Source: Rhizobium rhizoryzae (GTDB lineage Bacteria; Pseudomonadota; Alphaproteobacteria; Rhizobiales; Rhizobiaceae). Taken from it: DNA of 64,000 nt. Position numbers and translations under genes: made by a program. The notes under the pieces are model-generated. The model ran no database searches. It was not told the origin of the DNA and saw only the letters and a list, made by a program, of their open reading frames with translations. Shown one piece after another: positions 41,775-50,519 of this stretch (its first letter is position 1; the number at the start of each line of letters is the position of its first letter). The stretch covers positions 682,001 through 746,000 of the forward strand of contig NZ_CP049249.1 in assembly GCF_011046895.1 (NCBI RefSeq), in the 5' to 3' direction.

Positions 41775-42041
41775 ATGAAACGTCTCGTCGCTATTGCGAT
41801 TGCAAGCTGGGCCGTCGGGACGGCAGCCGTTGCAAGCGAACGGTGCAACGTACCGATTGCCGATTGGCAACCACGCAAGGTCTTGCAAGCAAAGCTCGAA
41901 AGCGTTGGTTGGAAAGTGAGATCCATCCGAAGCGAAGATGGCTGCTACGAAGCTTTCGCCATCAATGCAGAGGGGGAGAAGGTTGCTGCCTTCTTCAATC
42001 CGAAAAGCCTCGAGATCCTCGATACGAAGATCGAACATTAG
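41775..42041 (+). CDS. Periplasmic PepSY-domain protein
   Basis: 88 residues with a signal peptide (MKRLVAIAIASWAVGTAAVA) and one PepSY domain (VLQAKLESVGWKVRSIRSED, then GCYEAFAINAEGEKV). Small PepSY proteins beside QseBC/PmrAB-like systems are thought to modulate the sensor. GGAG is 8 bases before ATG 41775; the earlier in-frame ATG would place charged residues before the signal. Confidence 0.85.
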   Translation: MKRLVAIAIASWAVGTAAVASERCNVPIADWQPRKVLQAKLESVGWKVRSIRSEDGCYEAFAINAEGEKVAAFFNPKSLEILDTKIEH

Positions 42042-42044
42042 ATC

Positions 42045-42431
42045 TCAGCCAACGATCACCCGGACCGTCGTATCCAGCATCAGAATTCCCCAGGCGAGAA
42101 GCCCGCAGAAAACGGCAAATGAGCCGAGATCTTTCGCATGCCGTCCGGTGGCTGAGAATTCGGGCGAGATACGGTCGATGATCTCTTCGATGGCTGTATT
42201 GAGCGCTTCCAGCGCGACGACGATCAGGAAAACACCGATCAGAATCGAAAAGCGCTCAACGCTTGCGCCTATGACGGCAAAGAAGACAAGTGACGCCAGC
42301 ATTGCGAGACATTCGTGACGAAATGCCGCTTCCTGCCACAACCTTCTGGCGCCTGAAGCGGAATATCGCTGTGCCGCGAAAAGATGCCTTATTCCCGTTA
42401 CCTTGCGCGGAATCTCATCAGGATTTTGCAT
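42045..42431 (-). CDS. dgkA: Diacylglycerol kinase
   Basis: 128-residue integral membrane enzyme with three spans and the signature EALNTAIEEIIDRISPE, including the catalytic and metal-binding Glu residues. It converts diacylglycerol to phosphatidate. Its start overlaps the eptA stop by 14 bases. This is logical because EptA releases diacylglycerol from phosphatidylethanolamine. Confidence 0.93.
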   Translation of the reverse strand: MQNPDEIPRKVTGIRHLFAAQRYSASGARRLWQEAAFRHECLAMLASLVFFAVIGASVERFSILIGVFLIVVALEALNTAIEEIIDRISPEFSATGRHAKDLGSFAVFCGLLAWGILMLDTTVRVIVG

Positions 42432-44037
42432 TCGATGCCTTGCAGGAACCGTAAATATCGAGCTTCGGATCTTTTACCTTGGTTTCTACATGCATCAAGC
42501 CCAGCACGGTATGAAAGAGATTGTCTTGCGAGACGGGCTCTTTTTCCAGCTTATCAATGCATTCCGACTCTATCCCCTGCCTCGCTTCGGCTCCTAGCCA
42601 CAGAACAAAGGGAATATGCGTCTGTTGTTCCGGTGCAACGAGCCACGGTGCACCATGAAGGAACAGGCCCTTCTCGCCGAGAGATTCCCCGTGATCCGAC
42701 ATGTAGATCATCGATGGCGAAAGGCGATCCTGCTGCGCGCTCAACTTGTCGATGATGCTCGCAAGGACATGGTCCGTGTAGACGATCGTGTTGTCATAGG
42801 CGTTGATGATCTCATCGCGATGGCATTTGGAGAATTCCGAAGAGCGGCAATCAGGCTGGAAGATCTTGAACGCGTCGGGGTAGCGGGCGTAGTAGGCCGG
42901 ACCGTGGCTGCCAAGCTGATGCAGAACCAGAACCGCATCTCCGCTGACAGTTTTCAGCCAGCCGTCCAGACGATCAAGGAGGATGTCATCCCAACATTCG
43001 CCGCCATTACAGAAGCGAGCATCTTTGGAGTTGAAGAGATCGCTATAGGGGATACGATCAGCCACGCCCTTGCTGCCAGTATTGTTATCCAGCCACTCGG
43101 TCCGCACGCCAGCATGGACCAGAACATCCATCAGGTTTTCTTGCGCAAGAGCTCTCGCATGCGCGTAACCGTTCTGGCCCAGGTTCGAAAACATGCAAGG
43201 AACAGAGATGGCGGTTGCTGTTCCGCAGCTCGTGGCTTTGGTGAAGTAGAAGATGTCCCGCTTTGAAAGCTCAGGGTTCGTCGGGCGTTCGTAACCGCCG
43301 AGCTGGAAGCTGGAGGCACGCGCCGTTTCGCCGACGACGACAATGGTTACTCGGGGCTTTCTGTGTGAGGCCTTGAGTGCATCTGCCACCTTCGCATCAC
43401 GGCCAAGCGGCTTTACGACGATGTTCTTTTCGGCAGTGGCCTTGCGGACATAGGTGACCGCGTTGATCATCGGGAAAACAGGATTCAACATCTCGAACCA
43501 ATCGTGGTTCTGGCGCCGCGCGAAACTGTAAATCCCCGCATGAGACAGCCCGGCAACGGCGAAGATGACAAGAGAGGGAATTATAACCGCCAGGTTGCGC
43601 ACGACTTTGCTGAAAAAGTTCCGATGGCGGATCTTCACCCAGGCGATCAACAGACTGGGCAAGAGTGCGTAGAGACACATGTGCAGTATGAAGCCTGCAG
43701 TGATCAGATGACTGGCTTCTGCAGTGTTCGTCTCCGCTGCATTTCTGATCATATCGTCGTCAATGATGACGCCAAACTGATCCATGAACCAAGCGGACGA
43801 AGCAGCCGTCCAGATGAACACGATCAGCAGCGGCTTCATCAGATATTTGACCGAAAAGCTGACGAACAAAGCGATGAATGCAAAGGTGATGCCAACAGCA
43901 AAGGCTGCGATGGCCAGGTTCTGCCCGGCCATGATCCCGAATGTCTTTGCCCAGAACGTTCGGTTCAGGAGCAACAGAATATAGACCGAGACGATGATGC
44001 TCAGCGGGATGCTTCCCAGGATTGGGCGTTTGAACAT
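42418..44037 (-). CDS. eptA: Lipid A phosphoethanolamine transferase
   Basis: 539 residues: five N-terminal membrane spans (up to about residue 165) and a periplasmic sulfatase-like domain. Zn ligand E237 in GETAR, nucleophile T273 in SCGTATA, and SDHGESLGE late in the domain match EptA/MCR enzymes. It adds phosphoethanolamine to lipid A phosphates, lowering negative charge and sensitivity to cationic peptides. ATG 44037 is placed 6 bases after GGAG; longer starts (44058, TTG 44094) have no ribosome site. Confidence 0.92.
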   Translation of the reverse strand: MFKRPILGSIPLSIIVSVYILLLLNRTFWAKTFGIMAGQNLAIAAFAVGITFAFIALFVSFSVKYLMKPLLIVFIWTAASSAWFMDQFGVIIDDDMIRNAAETNTAEASHLITAGFILHMCLYALLPSLLIAWVKIRHRNFFSKVVRNLAVIIPSLVIFAVAGLSHAGIYSFARRQNHDWFEMLNPVFPMINAVTYVRKATAEKNIVVKPLGRDAKVADALKASHRKPRVTIVVVGETARASSFQLGGYERPTNPELSKRDIFYFTKATSCGTATAISVPCMFSNLGQNGYAHARALAQENLMDVLVHAGVRTEWLDNNTGSKGVADRIPYSDLFNSKDARFCNGGECWDDILLDRLDGWLKTVSGDAVLVLHQLGSHGPAYYARYPDAFKIFQPDCRSSEFSKCHRDEIINAYDNTIVYTDHVLASIIDKLSAQQDRLSPSMIYMSDHGESLGEKGLFLHGAPWLVAPEQQTHIPFVLWLGAEARQGIESECIDKLEKEPVSQDNLFHTVLGLMHVETKVKDPKLDIYGSCKASNAKS

Positions 44038-44248
44038 CATAGGCTCCGGCTCTGTCATTTTCGGTTCTGGTCGAAAAGGGTCGACCAGTTTCAATGACCA
44101 GCACTGATAACCGAAGCTGACAGCAGCCTGAATACGTATATTTTATGACGCACGCCAAGTTGAGCAGCCGACATCCGTCCTGCTCCTCGAGGAAGAGACA
44201 TTCGCGCGGCGGCATCAGATCCCTTCAATGGATCCCACGCTTACGGTG

Positions 44249-46057
44249 CTATCCGGCTTGCCTGATGCTTGCAATGTAAGCGCGCCAACCGCCAAGGGCT
44301 GTGATCTCCCTGGCGTTCCCAAGCGCGTAAGGCTCGCACAGGAAACCAGAGACCTGGGAGCCATCGTCGAGCGTGACCTTCCCGATACCAAGCGGTGCCG
44401 GGATGTTTTGGACAAAACGCCCGAATGCCTGGGGGCTTACCTTCCAGACTTCCACCTCCAGCCCTGGTCCGCAATAACCCGGCTCTCGGATGAGCCCCGG
44501 CTTCGGTGGTGTCGTGTTCGGCAAAACGTAAAGCCGGTAGTCAGCTGCCGTCCGGCAGCTTTTGATCAAGCGCCCACCTGAGCCGGTCAGTTCATGGTTC
44601 AGCGGCATACCCGTGAGATGCGCTCCGACCACGACGATAGGAACAAACCCATCATCAGGTTCTGTCACCATTGAAGCTTCCGGCAATACAGCGCCGCGGT
44701 CCTTGCCCATTCCCGACGCGCAAGCACGATGCAGGGCATCCGCGAAAGGCGCCAGCGCATCGTCGGAGAAGGCTGGGCCGAAAAGGGTCACCCCATTCGG
44801 CAGGCCGGTTGCACCGAAACCTCCGGGCACAGCAATCGCTGCGTATCCGAAGAGGTTGGCAAAATTTGTATAGCGGCCAAAGTGGCTGTTCTTGACGATG
44901 GGATCAGCTACCATCGCATCTACCGTGTAGGTTGTCGGCGAGGTCGGCAGCATCAATATGTCTACCTTTGCCCATTCCGCATCAGCCCTCTGACGCAGGT
45001 GGCCTAGTTTATATTGCCCTTCGAACGCCGCGACGGCATCATAGGCTTTAGCACCTTCGATGATCTGTCTCACGGTTGGGTCGAAATCCTGCGCATTCGT
45101 CGCAAGGAAATCTGTGACCGCTGCCAACCGCTCCGCCACCCACGGCCCGTTATAAAGCAGTTCCGCTGCCTGACGGAATGGCGCGTAGTCAAAGGGCACG
45201 ATTGTTGCGCCAAGCGACAGCGCCCTCTCAATCGCAGTGTCATAGAGAGCTTCTACCTCGTTGTTTCCGAAGAACTCGCGCTCAGAGACGTCAAGCACAC
45301 CAATGCGCAGACCCTGGTGCGGAAGGGTTGTCGCAATCGCCTTGCGGGAATAGGGATCGGCCGCATCATAGCCCTCCATGACTTTGCGAATGGCGACGCC
45401 ATCCCCCACAGTCGCTGCAAAGATCGTCACGACGTCGACGCTGCGGCAGGCTGGTACCACGCCCACATTGGGAACGAGCCCTGGAGTTGGCTTGATGCCC
45501 ACGAGGTTATTGAAGGCTGCGGGAACGCGACCGGAGCCGGCTGTATCTGTTCCCAGCGCAAAACTTGCCAATCCTGCGCCAACGGCTACGGCAGACCCGG
45601 AAGACGAACCACCCGAAACATAATCGCGATTGAATACGGAGCGTGGCGCGCCGTAGGGCGAGCGCGTTCCGTTCAATCCGGTTGCAAACTGATCAAGATT
45701 CGTCTTCCCAATCACCAAAGCACCCGCAGCCTTCAGGCGCGCGACGACCGTAGCGTCTGCAACGGGTTCGTAAGCGAAGGCCGGACATCCGGCCGTGGTG
45801 GGAAGTCCCGCCACATCGATATTGTCCTTGACTGCAAATGGCACCCCCCAGAGCGGCAGGCTGTTCGGCTCCGGTGCTCGTTCCATCAATTCTCTGGCCG
45901 CAATACGCAACTGATCTGGAGAGCTTTGCGTAATAAAAATTGCCGGATCCTCGGATGCTTCTCGGCGCGCAATGATCTCATCAATCATCTGTAAGGGCGT
46001 CAGACCAGAGGCATAGGCCGCTCTCACGGCTTCGAGATCGAGAATAGTCGGCAGCAT
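44249..46057 (-). CDS. atzF: Allophanate hydrolase
   Basis: 602 residues. The N-terminal amidase-signature domain has the Ser-cisSer-Lys triad: K77 in AVKDNIDVAG, the cis-Ser in GGSSSGS (149-155) and S175 in DTAGSGRVP. The C-terminal domain (from about 455, VVVGAHLTGMPLN) is typical of full-length AtzF. It splits allophanate to ammonia and CO2. No urea carboxylase gene is adjacent, so allophanate may come from elsewhere in the genome. GGAGG is 5 bases before ATG 46057. The upstream 216 bp contains TGTA-N7-TACA near 46097, a possible operator. Confidence 0.92.
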   Translation of the reverse strand: MLPTILDLEAVRAAYASGLTPLQMIDEIIARREASEDPAIFITQSSPDQLRIAARELMERAPEPNSLPLWGVPFAVKDNIDVAGLPTTAGCPAFAYEPVADATVVARLKAAGALVIGKTNLDQFATGLNGTRSPYGAPRSVFNRDYVSGGSSSGSAVAVGAGLASFALGTDTAGSGRVPAAFNNLVGIKPTPGLVPNVGVVPACRSVDVVTIFAATVGDGVAIRKVMEGYDAADPYSRKAIATTLPHQGLRIGVLDVSEREFFGNNEVEALYDTAIERALSLGATIVPFDYAPFRQAAELLYNGPWVAERLAAVTDFLATNAQDFDPTVRQIIEGAKAYDAVAAFEGQYKLGHLRQRADAEWAKVDILMLPTSPTTYTVDAMVADPIVKNSHFGRYTNFANLFGYAAIAVPGGFGATGLPNGVTLFGPAFSDDALAPFADALHRACASGMGKDRGAVLPEASMVTEPDDGFVPIVVVGAHLTGMPLNHELTGSGGRLIKSCRTAADYRLYVLPNTTPPKPGLIREPGYCGPGLEVEVWKVSPQAFGRFVQNIPAPLGIGKVTLDDGSQVSGFLCEPYALGNAREITALGGWRAYIASIRQAG

Positions 46058-46240
46058 TCAAACCTCCGGCACAGGGCTGCGATAATTACCGAAAGTGTAT
46101 GCAATTTACATGCCATGCAAGAGGTTTTGCATTCCGCCTTTAGCGGCGGCCATTGGCGAACAACGAAGCTCTGGGGAAGCCTTCAGACGATCAAGTGCTT
46201 TAAATTTGTGCGTTTGCAATCGGACGATTAAGAGCTACTA

Positions 46241-46261
46241 GCGAAGCCTTCCCGGCTTCGC
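46241..46261 (-). terminator. 8-bp stem after the MFS gene
   Basis: GCGAAGCC and its complement GGCTTCGC with a 5-base loop, starting 12 bases beyond the MFS stop at 46274. There is no clear T run, so this is tentative. Confidence 0.5.
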
Positions 46262-46273
46262 CAATATCCGGCA

Positions 46274-47476
46274 TCAGGCGCGTCGCTCGCTTGGAAGCCG
46301 AGGCAGCAAGACAGTGAGCAGCCCAAGGAGCGGCATGAACGAGCAGAGGCTATAGACAAACTCGATGCCCTGCCGGTCGGCAAACACGCCGAGCACCGCA
46401 GCTCCAATCCCCCCGAACCCGAAGGCAAAGCCAAAGAACAGTCCGGCAATCAATCCTACGCGACCCGGAACCAGTTCCTGCGCGAAGACCACGATTGCTG
46501 AAAACGCGGACGAGAAGATGAAGCCGATCAGGATGACCAGTACCGACGTCCAGAACAGATCGGCATAGGGCAGCATCAGTGCAAAAGGAATGACTCCGAG
46601 AATTGAGAACCAGATCACGCTTCGAGAACCGAAACGATCGCCGATCGGACCTCCCACGAAGACGCCCGCCGCCGACGCGCCTAAGAACAGGAAGAGCATG
46701 AGTTGCGCATCCTGAACGCTGACGTTGAACTTGTGGATCGCATAGAATGTGAAATAGCTCGAAATGCTGGCCAAATAGGCATTTTTCGTCGCGGTCAGGA
46801 CAATCAGGATCGCAAGTGTCCAAGCCACATGCGAACGTTGCAGCGGCAGAGTCCGGCTTGGATTGGAGCGGCCCGCGTTACTGCGGCGATGGCGCATGTA
46901 CCAGACGCTGACCCCGGACAGCACACAAAAGCCAAGCAGGGCGATCAGCGAGAACCAGCTCAGAACCGACTGTCCATAGGGGATGACGATGAAAGCGGCG
47001 AGAAGAGGTCCGATGGCCGTGCCCGTATTTCCGCCCACCTGAAACATGGATTGAGCCAGTCCGTGACGGCCACCCGATGCCAATCTCGCAACGCGAGACG
47101 CTTCCGGGTGAAAAATCGCCGAACCAATGCCAATGAGGCAGGCGCCGATAATCAGCACAACGAAGTGGTGGGCAAAGGCAAGTGTGATCAGACCAGCGCA
47201 AGTGGAGAGCATGGCCGTCGGCAACGAAAACGGCATCGGCCAACGGTCGGTGATAACGCCAACGGCAGGCTGCAATAGGGATGCGGTCACCTGAAACGCG
47301 AAGGTCAGCAGGCCGATCTGCACGAAATCGAGCGCGTAATTAGCCTTGAGGAGAGGATAAAGCGATGTCAGCAGTGACTGCATGATATCGTTGAGCATGT
47401 GGCAAAAACTTGCCGCGAAGATGATGGAAACAGCAGTTTTCTCTGCCGTAGCTCCTGTGGCAGCTATGCTCGCCAT
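46274..47476 (-). CDS. MFS exporter, fosmidomycin-resistance (Fsr) type
   Basis: 400 residues, about 12 spans. Fsr-like features include ASFCHMLNDIMQSLLTSLYP at the start, GIGSAIFHPEASRVARLASG in the first half and VGGPIGDRFGSR in the second. Fsr proteins export fosmidomycin and other small compounds in E. coli; the natural substrate here is unknown. GAGGAA precedes ATG 47476. Divergent from an AraC regulator. Confidence 0.88.
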   Translation of the reverse strand: MASIAATGATAEKTAVSIIFAASFCHMLNDIMQSLLTSLYPLLKANYALDFVQIGLLTFAFQVTASLLQPAVGVITDRWPMPFSLPTAMLSTCAGLITLAFAHHFVVLIIGACLIGIGSAIFHPEASRVARLASGGRHGLAQSMFQVGGNTGTAIGPLLAAFIVIPYGQSVLSWFSLIALLGFCVLSGVSVWYMRHRRSNAGRSNPSRTLPLQRSHVAWTLAILIVLTATKNAYLASISSYFTFYAIHKFNVSVQDAQLMLFLFLGASAAGVFVGGPIGDRFGSRSVIWFSILGVIPFALMLPYADLFWTSVLVILIGFIFSSAFSAIVVFAQELVPGRVGLIAGLFFGFAFGFGGIGAAVLGVFADRQGIEFVYSLCSFMPLLGLLTVLLPRLPSERRA

Positions 47477-47600
47477 GACCGTTCCTCTGTCCTTTTGATA
47501 TTATGCCTCGGTTGCGTCGAAACACCGCAGAAGTTGGTTTAGCTAGGTTGCAGATGGCCCGCATTTGTGTTTCGGTCTATATATTTCGCGAGTGGGCCAA

Positions 47601-48404
47601 ATGCGTATTGTGGATCATACGTCCGACGATGGACCGGATTATCAGGACCACAACCGTAGCCTTGTCTGGATAGAGCAGACCAATGAGAGGCTGATCGCGC
47701 TTGAGCGCGTTTATCCGGCAGGCTTTGAGGTGCCGGTGCATTCCCACAGCCGCACTCAGTTATGGTTTGCGCGCAAAGGTATCGTATTGGTCAATACCGA
47801 TGGCAGGCGATGGATGATCCCGCCGGGACATGCGCTGGTTATCCCCTCCAACTACCGACACTCGGCGGAGATGATCAGCGAAGTGCACATGCAATCGATC
47901 TACTGGGATTTGCCGGAAGGGAGTCCAGCCCATCCGCGGGTCGTGGAAGTTACGCCTCTTGCTCAGAACCTGATCGGCGAACTTGTCAATGTCGAGAAAA
48001 GGCCAGAACGATATCATCGGCTAAGCCTTGTGACAGATCTTCTTCTGGACGAATTCGAGCAGTTTCCAGAAAGGCCGCTAGGGCTTCCCTTCCCCAACCA
48101 TGCAGGCCTGGCAAAACTCTGTCGCCACTTTCTGAGCGCGCCAACAGCAGCCACCAGCATCGATGACTGGGCGAGAGAACTGAAGACGAGCCGCCGCACC
48201 TTTACGCGCCGTTTCCGGGAAGAGACCGGCATCAGCTTCACCCAGTGGCGTCAGCAGGCCTGTGTCTTCGCCTCCCTTCCCCGTCTAGCCGAAGGGCAGA
48301 GTGTCACCACCGTCGCGCTGGACGCTGGCTACGAGAATATTGCTGCTTTCTCTACAATGTTTCGGCGCATTCTGGGGCGCCCTCCCCGAACTTATCTGAG
48401 TTAA
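47601..48404 (+). CDS. AraC-family regulator with N-terminal cupin
   Basis: 267 residues: a cupin-type sensor (PVHSHSRTQLWFARKG, PPGHALVIPSNYRHSAE) and C-terminal double HTH (RRTFTRRFREETGISFTQWR, VALDAGYENIAAFSTMFRR). The short AraC type with this cupin often controls a divergent exporter, and the fsr-like gene fits. ATG 47601 is chosen; the 12-codon upstream extension has no ribosome site. Confidence 0.9.
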   Translation: MRIVDHTSDDGPDYQDHNRSLVWIEQTNERLIALERVYPAGFEVPVHSHSRTQLWFARKGIVLVNTDGRRWMIPPGHALVIPSNYRHSAEMISEVHMQSIYWDLPEGSPAHPRVVEVTPLAQNLIGELVNVEKRPERYHRLSLVTDLLLDEFEQFPERPLGLPFPNHAGLAKLCRHFLSAPTAATSIDDWARELKTSRRTFTRRFREETGISFTQWRQQACVFASLPRLAEGQSVTTVALDAGYENIAAFSTMFRRILGRPPRTYLS

Positions 48405-48508
48405 GCCCGCACGATTTTCGCGAAGACAATCCATCGTCCCTGCGCCTCGTTGTCAATCACGGCAATTGCGCGTAGTTAGCCGATATTCCTCTGGAGAAAA
48501 TCGCGACA

Positions 48509-48733
48509 ATGACAGATCAGCAGGACGATGAAATGACCATTAGCAGCCGCAGTGATTTTGCCCAGTGGGCAATCGAGCGGGCGAAGGCTATCGTTGCGGA
48601 TCAAGGGGCGGACCTCGCGCTTGCGGCTCGCGACGGCACGGATGAAAAGGTCGGAGAAACGGCAAACGCCCTGGGTCAGGCCATTGTCGATGCCATGATG
48701 GAAGTCTTCGACGGTCTCATCGGCGAAGAATAG
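48509..48733 (+). CDS. Small acidic hypothetical protein
   Basis: 74 residues, strongly acidic and probably helical (ERAKAIVADQGADLALAAR; C-terminus VFDGLIGEE). No motif recognised. An internal ATG at 48533 has a better ribosome site (AGGA 7 bases before) and would give 66 residues. It lies 39 bases before the metallophosphoesterase gene and is probably co-transcribed. Confidence 0.55.
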   Translation: MTDQQDDEMTISSRSDFAQWAIERAKAIVADQGADLALAARDGTDEKVGETANALGQAIVDAMMEVFDGLIGEE

Positions 48734-48772
48734 GTTCGACCGGATTTCAGAACATAGTACAAGCTTGTCGCC

Positions 48773-50482
48773 ATGCCTCATCACAATACCATCGCTGTTA
48801 TCGCCGATATCCATTTCCATGATCTTGACGCAGACTTTGGTTTCCCCGGGATAACAATAGATGGCCGGCGCATGGCTCTGCGCACCTGGTCCGAAACACG
48901 CCAATCAACGCGCGTATTCAATGAGAGCGCGCCAGCGCTTCACGCGGCATTGAAGGCAGTCATAGAGCGGGGAATCCGGCACGTTGTCCTGCTGGGCGAC
49001 TATTCTGATGACGGGCAACGGTCCACCATGCGGCGGCTCCGTGAAATATTGCTGGGCTATGAAAAAGAGTTTGGCCTGAAGTTCTACGCGCTCCCTGGAA
49101 ATCACGACATCTTCGGACCTGCCGGGCGTCATCAGACGAAGCAATTTATCAGTGCCGATGGATCCGGCGTCCTCATCACCAGCGACAAGACCCTGACGCA
49201 TGGTGCTGTGATCGTCAGCGACGACATGTATTGCGAAGGTTACCCTGTCGGGCTCCAGCCAATGCGGGAGTTCGGCTATTACCGCCAGCCCTCGTACCTT
49301 CATTGGGAAACGCCCTTCGGATTATCGGACCGGGATGAAGACCGGCGATATGAGATCGCATCACCGGACTGCGAGAACGTGTACTCGCTTATGGATGCCT
49401 CCTATCTGGTAGAACCGGAACCCGGCCTTTGGCTGTTGATGATCGATGCCAACATCTTTGAGCCGCGGAACGGAAGTTTTGCTCGGGAGGAGGAAGCCGC
49501 CTTCATCGACAGCACCGCCGCCGGATGGAATGCGCTTTTGCGATGCAAGCCATTTCTGATCGACTGGATCGCAAGTGTTGCGGCCAGGGCCAATGCTTCC
49601 GGAAAGACCCTGCTTGCCTTTTCACATTACCCGGTGCTTGACCCATTCGACGGTACCAGCGCCGCTGAAGCGGCTCTGTTCGGCGAAACCAATGTGGTTC
49701 GCAGGACACCGCAACCGGCTGTTGCCGCAAAGCTCATCCAGTCCGGCGTGGAAGTGCATTTCAGCGGCCACCTCCATGTCGAAGGCGTAACACGTGCCGT
49801 CATGGAACATGGCGAACTTCGCAATATTGCAGTCCCGTCTCTCGTGGCCTTCCCGCCCGCCTTCAAGACAGTCGCGTTGACCGATAAGGGTGTCATGGTC
49901 GACACCATTTCCCTCAACGATATGCCCGTCGAGCAAGCTATCTCGGCTGCCTATAGACTTGAAGCGAACCGTACGGGTGAGACCGAAGATAGTGCCATTG
50001 CAGCAAATGATTACCGGACGTTTCTGGTCGACCACCTTCGTTCGCTCATCCAGCATCGCTATTTCAAGAAGGAATGGCCTCAAGCCGTCGTTCAGGACCT
50101 GATGGACCAAGACTTTCGGAGCGCTTGTGGCATTCTCGGTTCGGCACTCGATCAGCCGGACCTCCTGCGTCATCTGGCAGAAACGGTCAATTTGCCGGAA
50201 GCGGATCTTGGCGACATTCCCCTGATCGACATCATTCTCGATTGGTATTGCCTACGGCAAGCCTCGCAACTGGCTTTCGGCACGATCAGCCAAAGCAGGC
50301 TTGATCTTTATGCAGCCTTGGGCGCGCGATGTTTGAAACATACGCCAAGCCCAGCTGAACATGAAACAGAAAGGTTCCTCCGGATCTTCTTCTCCGGATT
50401 CAATGGCTTCGTAAAACGGGCCAATCGATCCATAAGCCGGCTGGAAATTACACTCAAATCGCAAAGAGAAGCCGTCGCCTGA
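48773..50482 (+). CDS. Calcineurin-like metallophosphoesterase
   Basis: 569 residues. The N-terminal half holds the dimetal motifs in order: D12 and H14 in IADIHFHD, LLGDYSDDG, PGNHDIFG, SHYPVLD and GHLHVEG. The C-terminal about 200 residues are helical and unfamiliar. There is no signal peptide. Substrate (nucleotide, phosphodiester or protein) cannot be told. No clear ribosome site precedes ATG 48773, suggesting coupling to the small upstream gene. Confidence 0.85.
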   Translation: MPHHNTIAVIADIHFHDLDADFGFPGITIDGRRMALRTWSETRQSTRVFNESAPALHAALKAVIERGIRHVVLLGDYSDDGQRSTMRRLREILLGYEKEFGLKFYALPGNHDIFGPAGRHQTKQFISADGSGVLITSDKTLTHGAVIVSDDMYCEGYPVGLQPMREFGYYRQPSYLHWETPFGLSDRDEDRRYEIASPDCENVYSLMDASYLVEPEPGLWLLMIDANIFEPRNGSFAREEEAAFIDSTAAGWNALLRCKPFLIDWIASVAARANASGKTLLAFSHYPVLDPFDGTSAAEAALFGETNVVRRTPQPAVAAKLIQSGVEVHFSGHLHVEGVTRAVMEHGELRNIAVPSLVAFPPAFKTVALTDKGVMVDTISLNDMPVEQAISAAYRLEANRTGETEDSAIAANDYRTFLVDHLRSLIQHRYFKKEWPQAVVQDLMDQDFRSACGILGSALDQPDLLRHLAETVNLPEADLGDIPLIDIILDWYCLRQASQLAFGTISQSRLDLYAALGARCLKHTPSPAEHETERFLRIFFSGFNGFVKRANRSISRLEITLKSQREAVA

Positions 50483-50519
50483 GACGCCGCAATCATGGAC
50501 CGTTCACCCGTGGTCAGCA

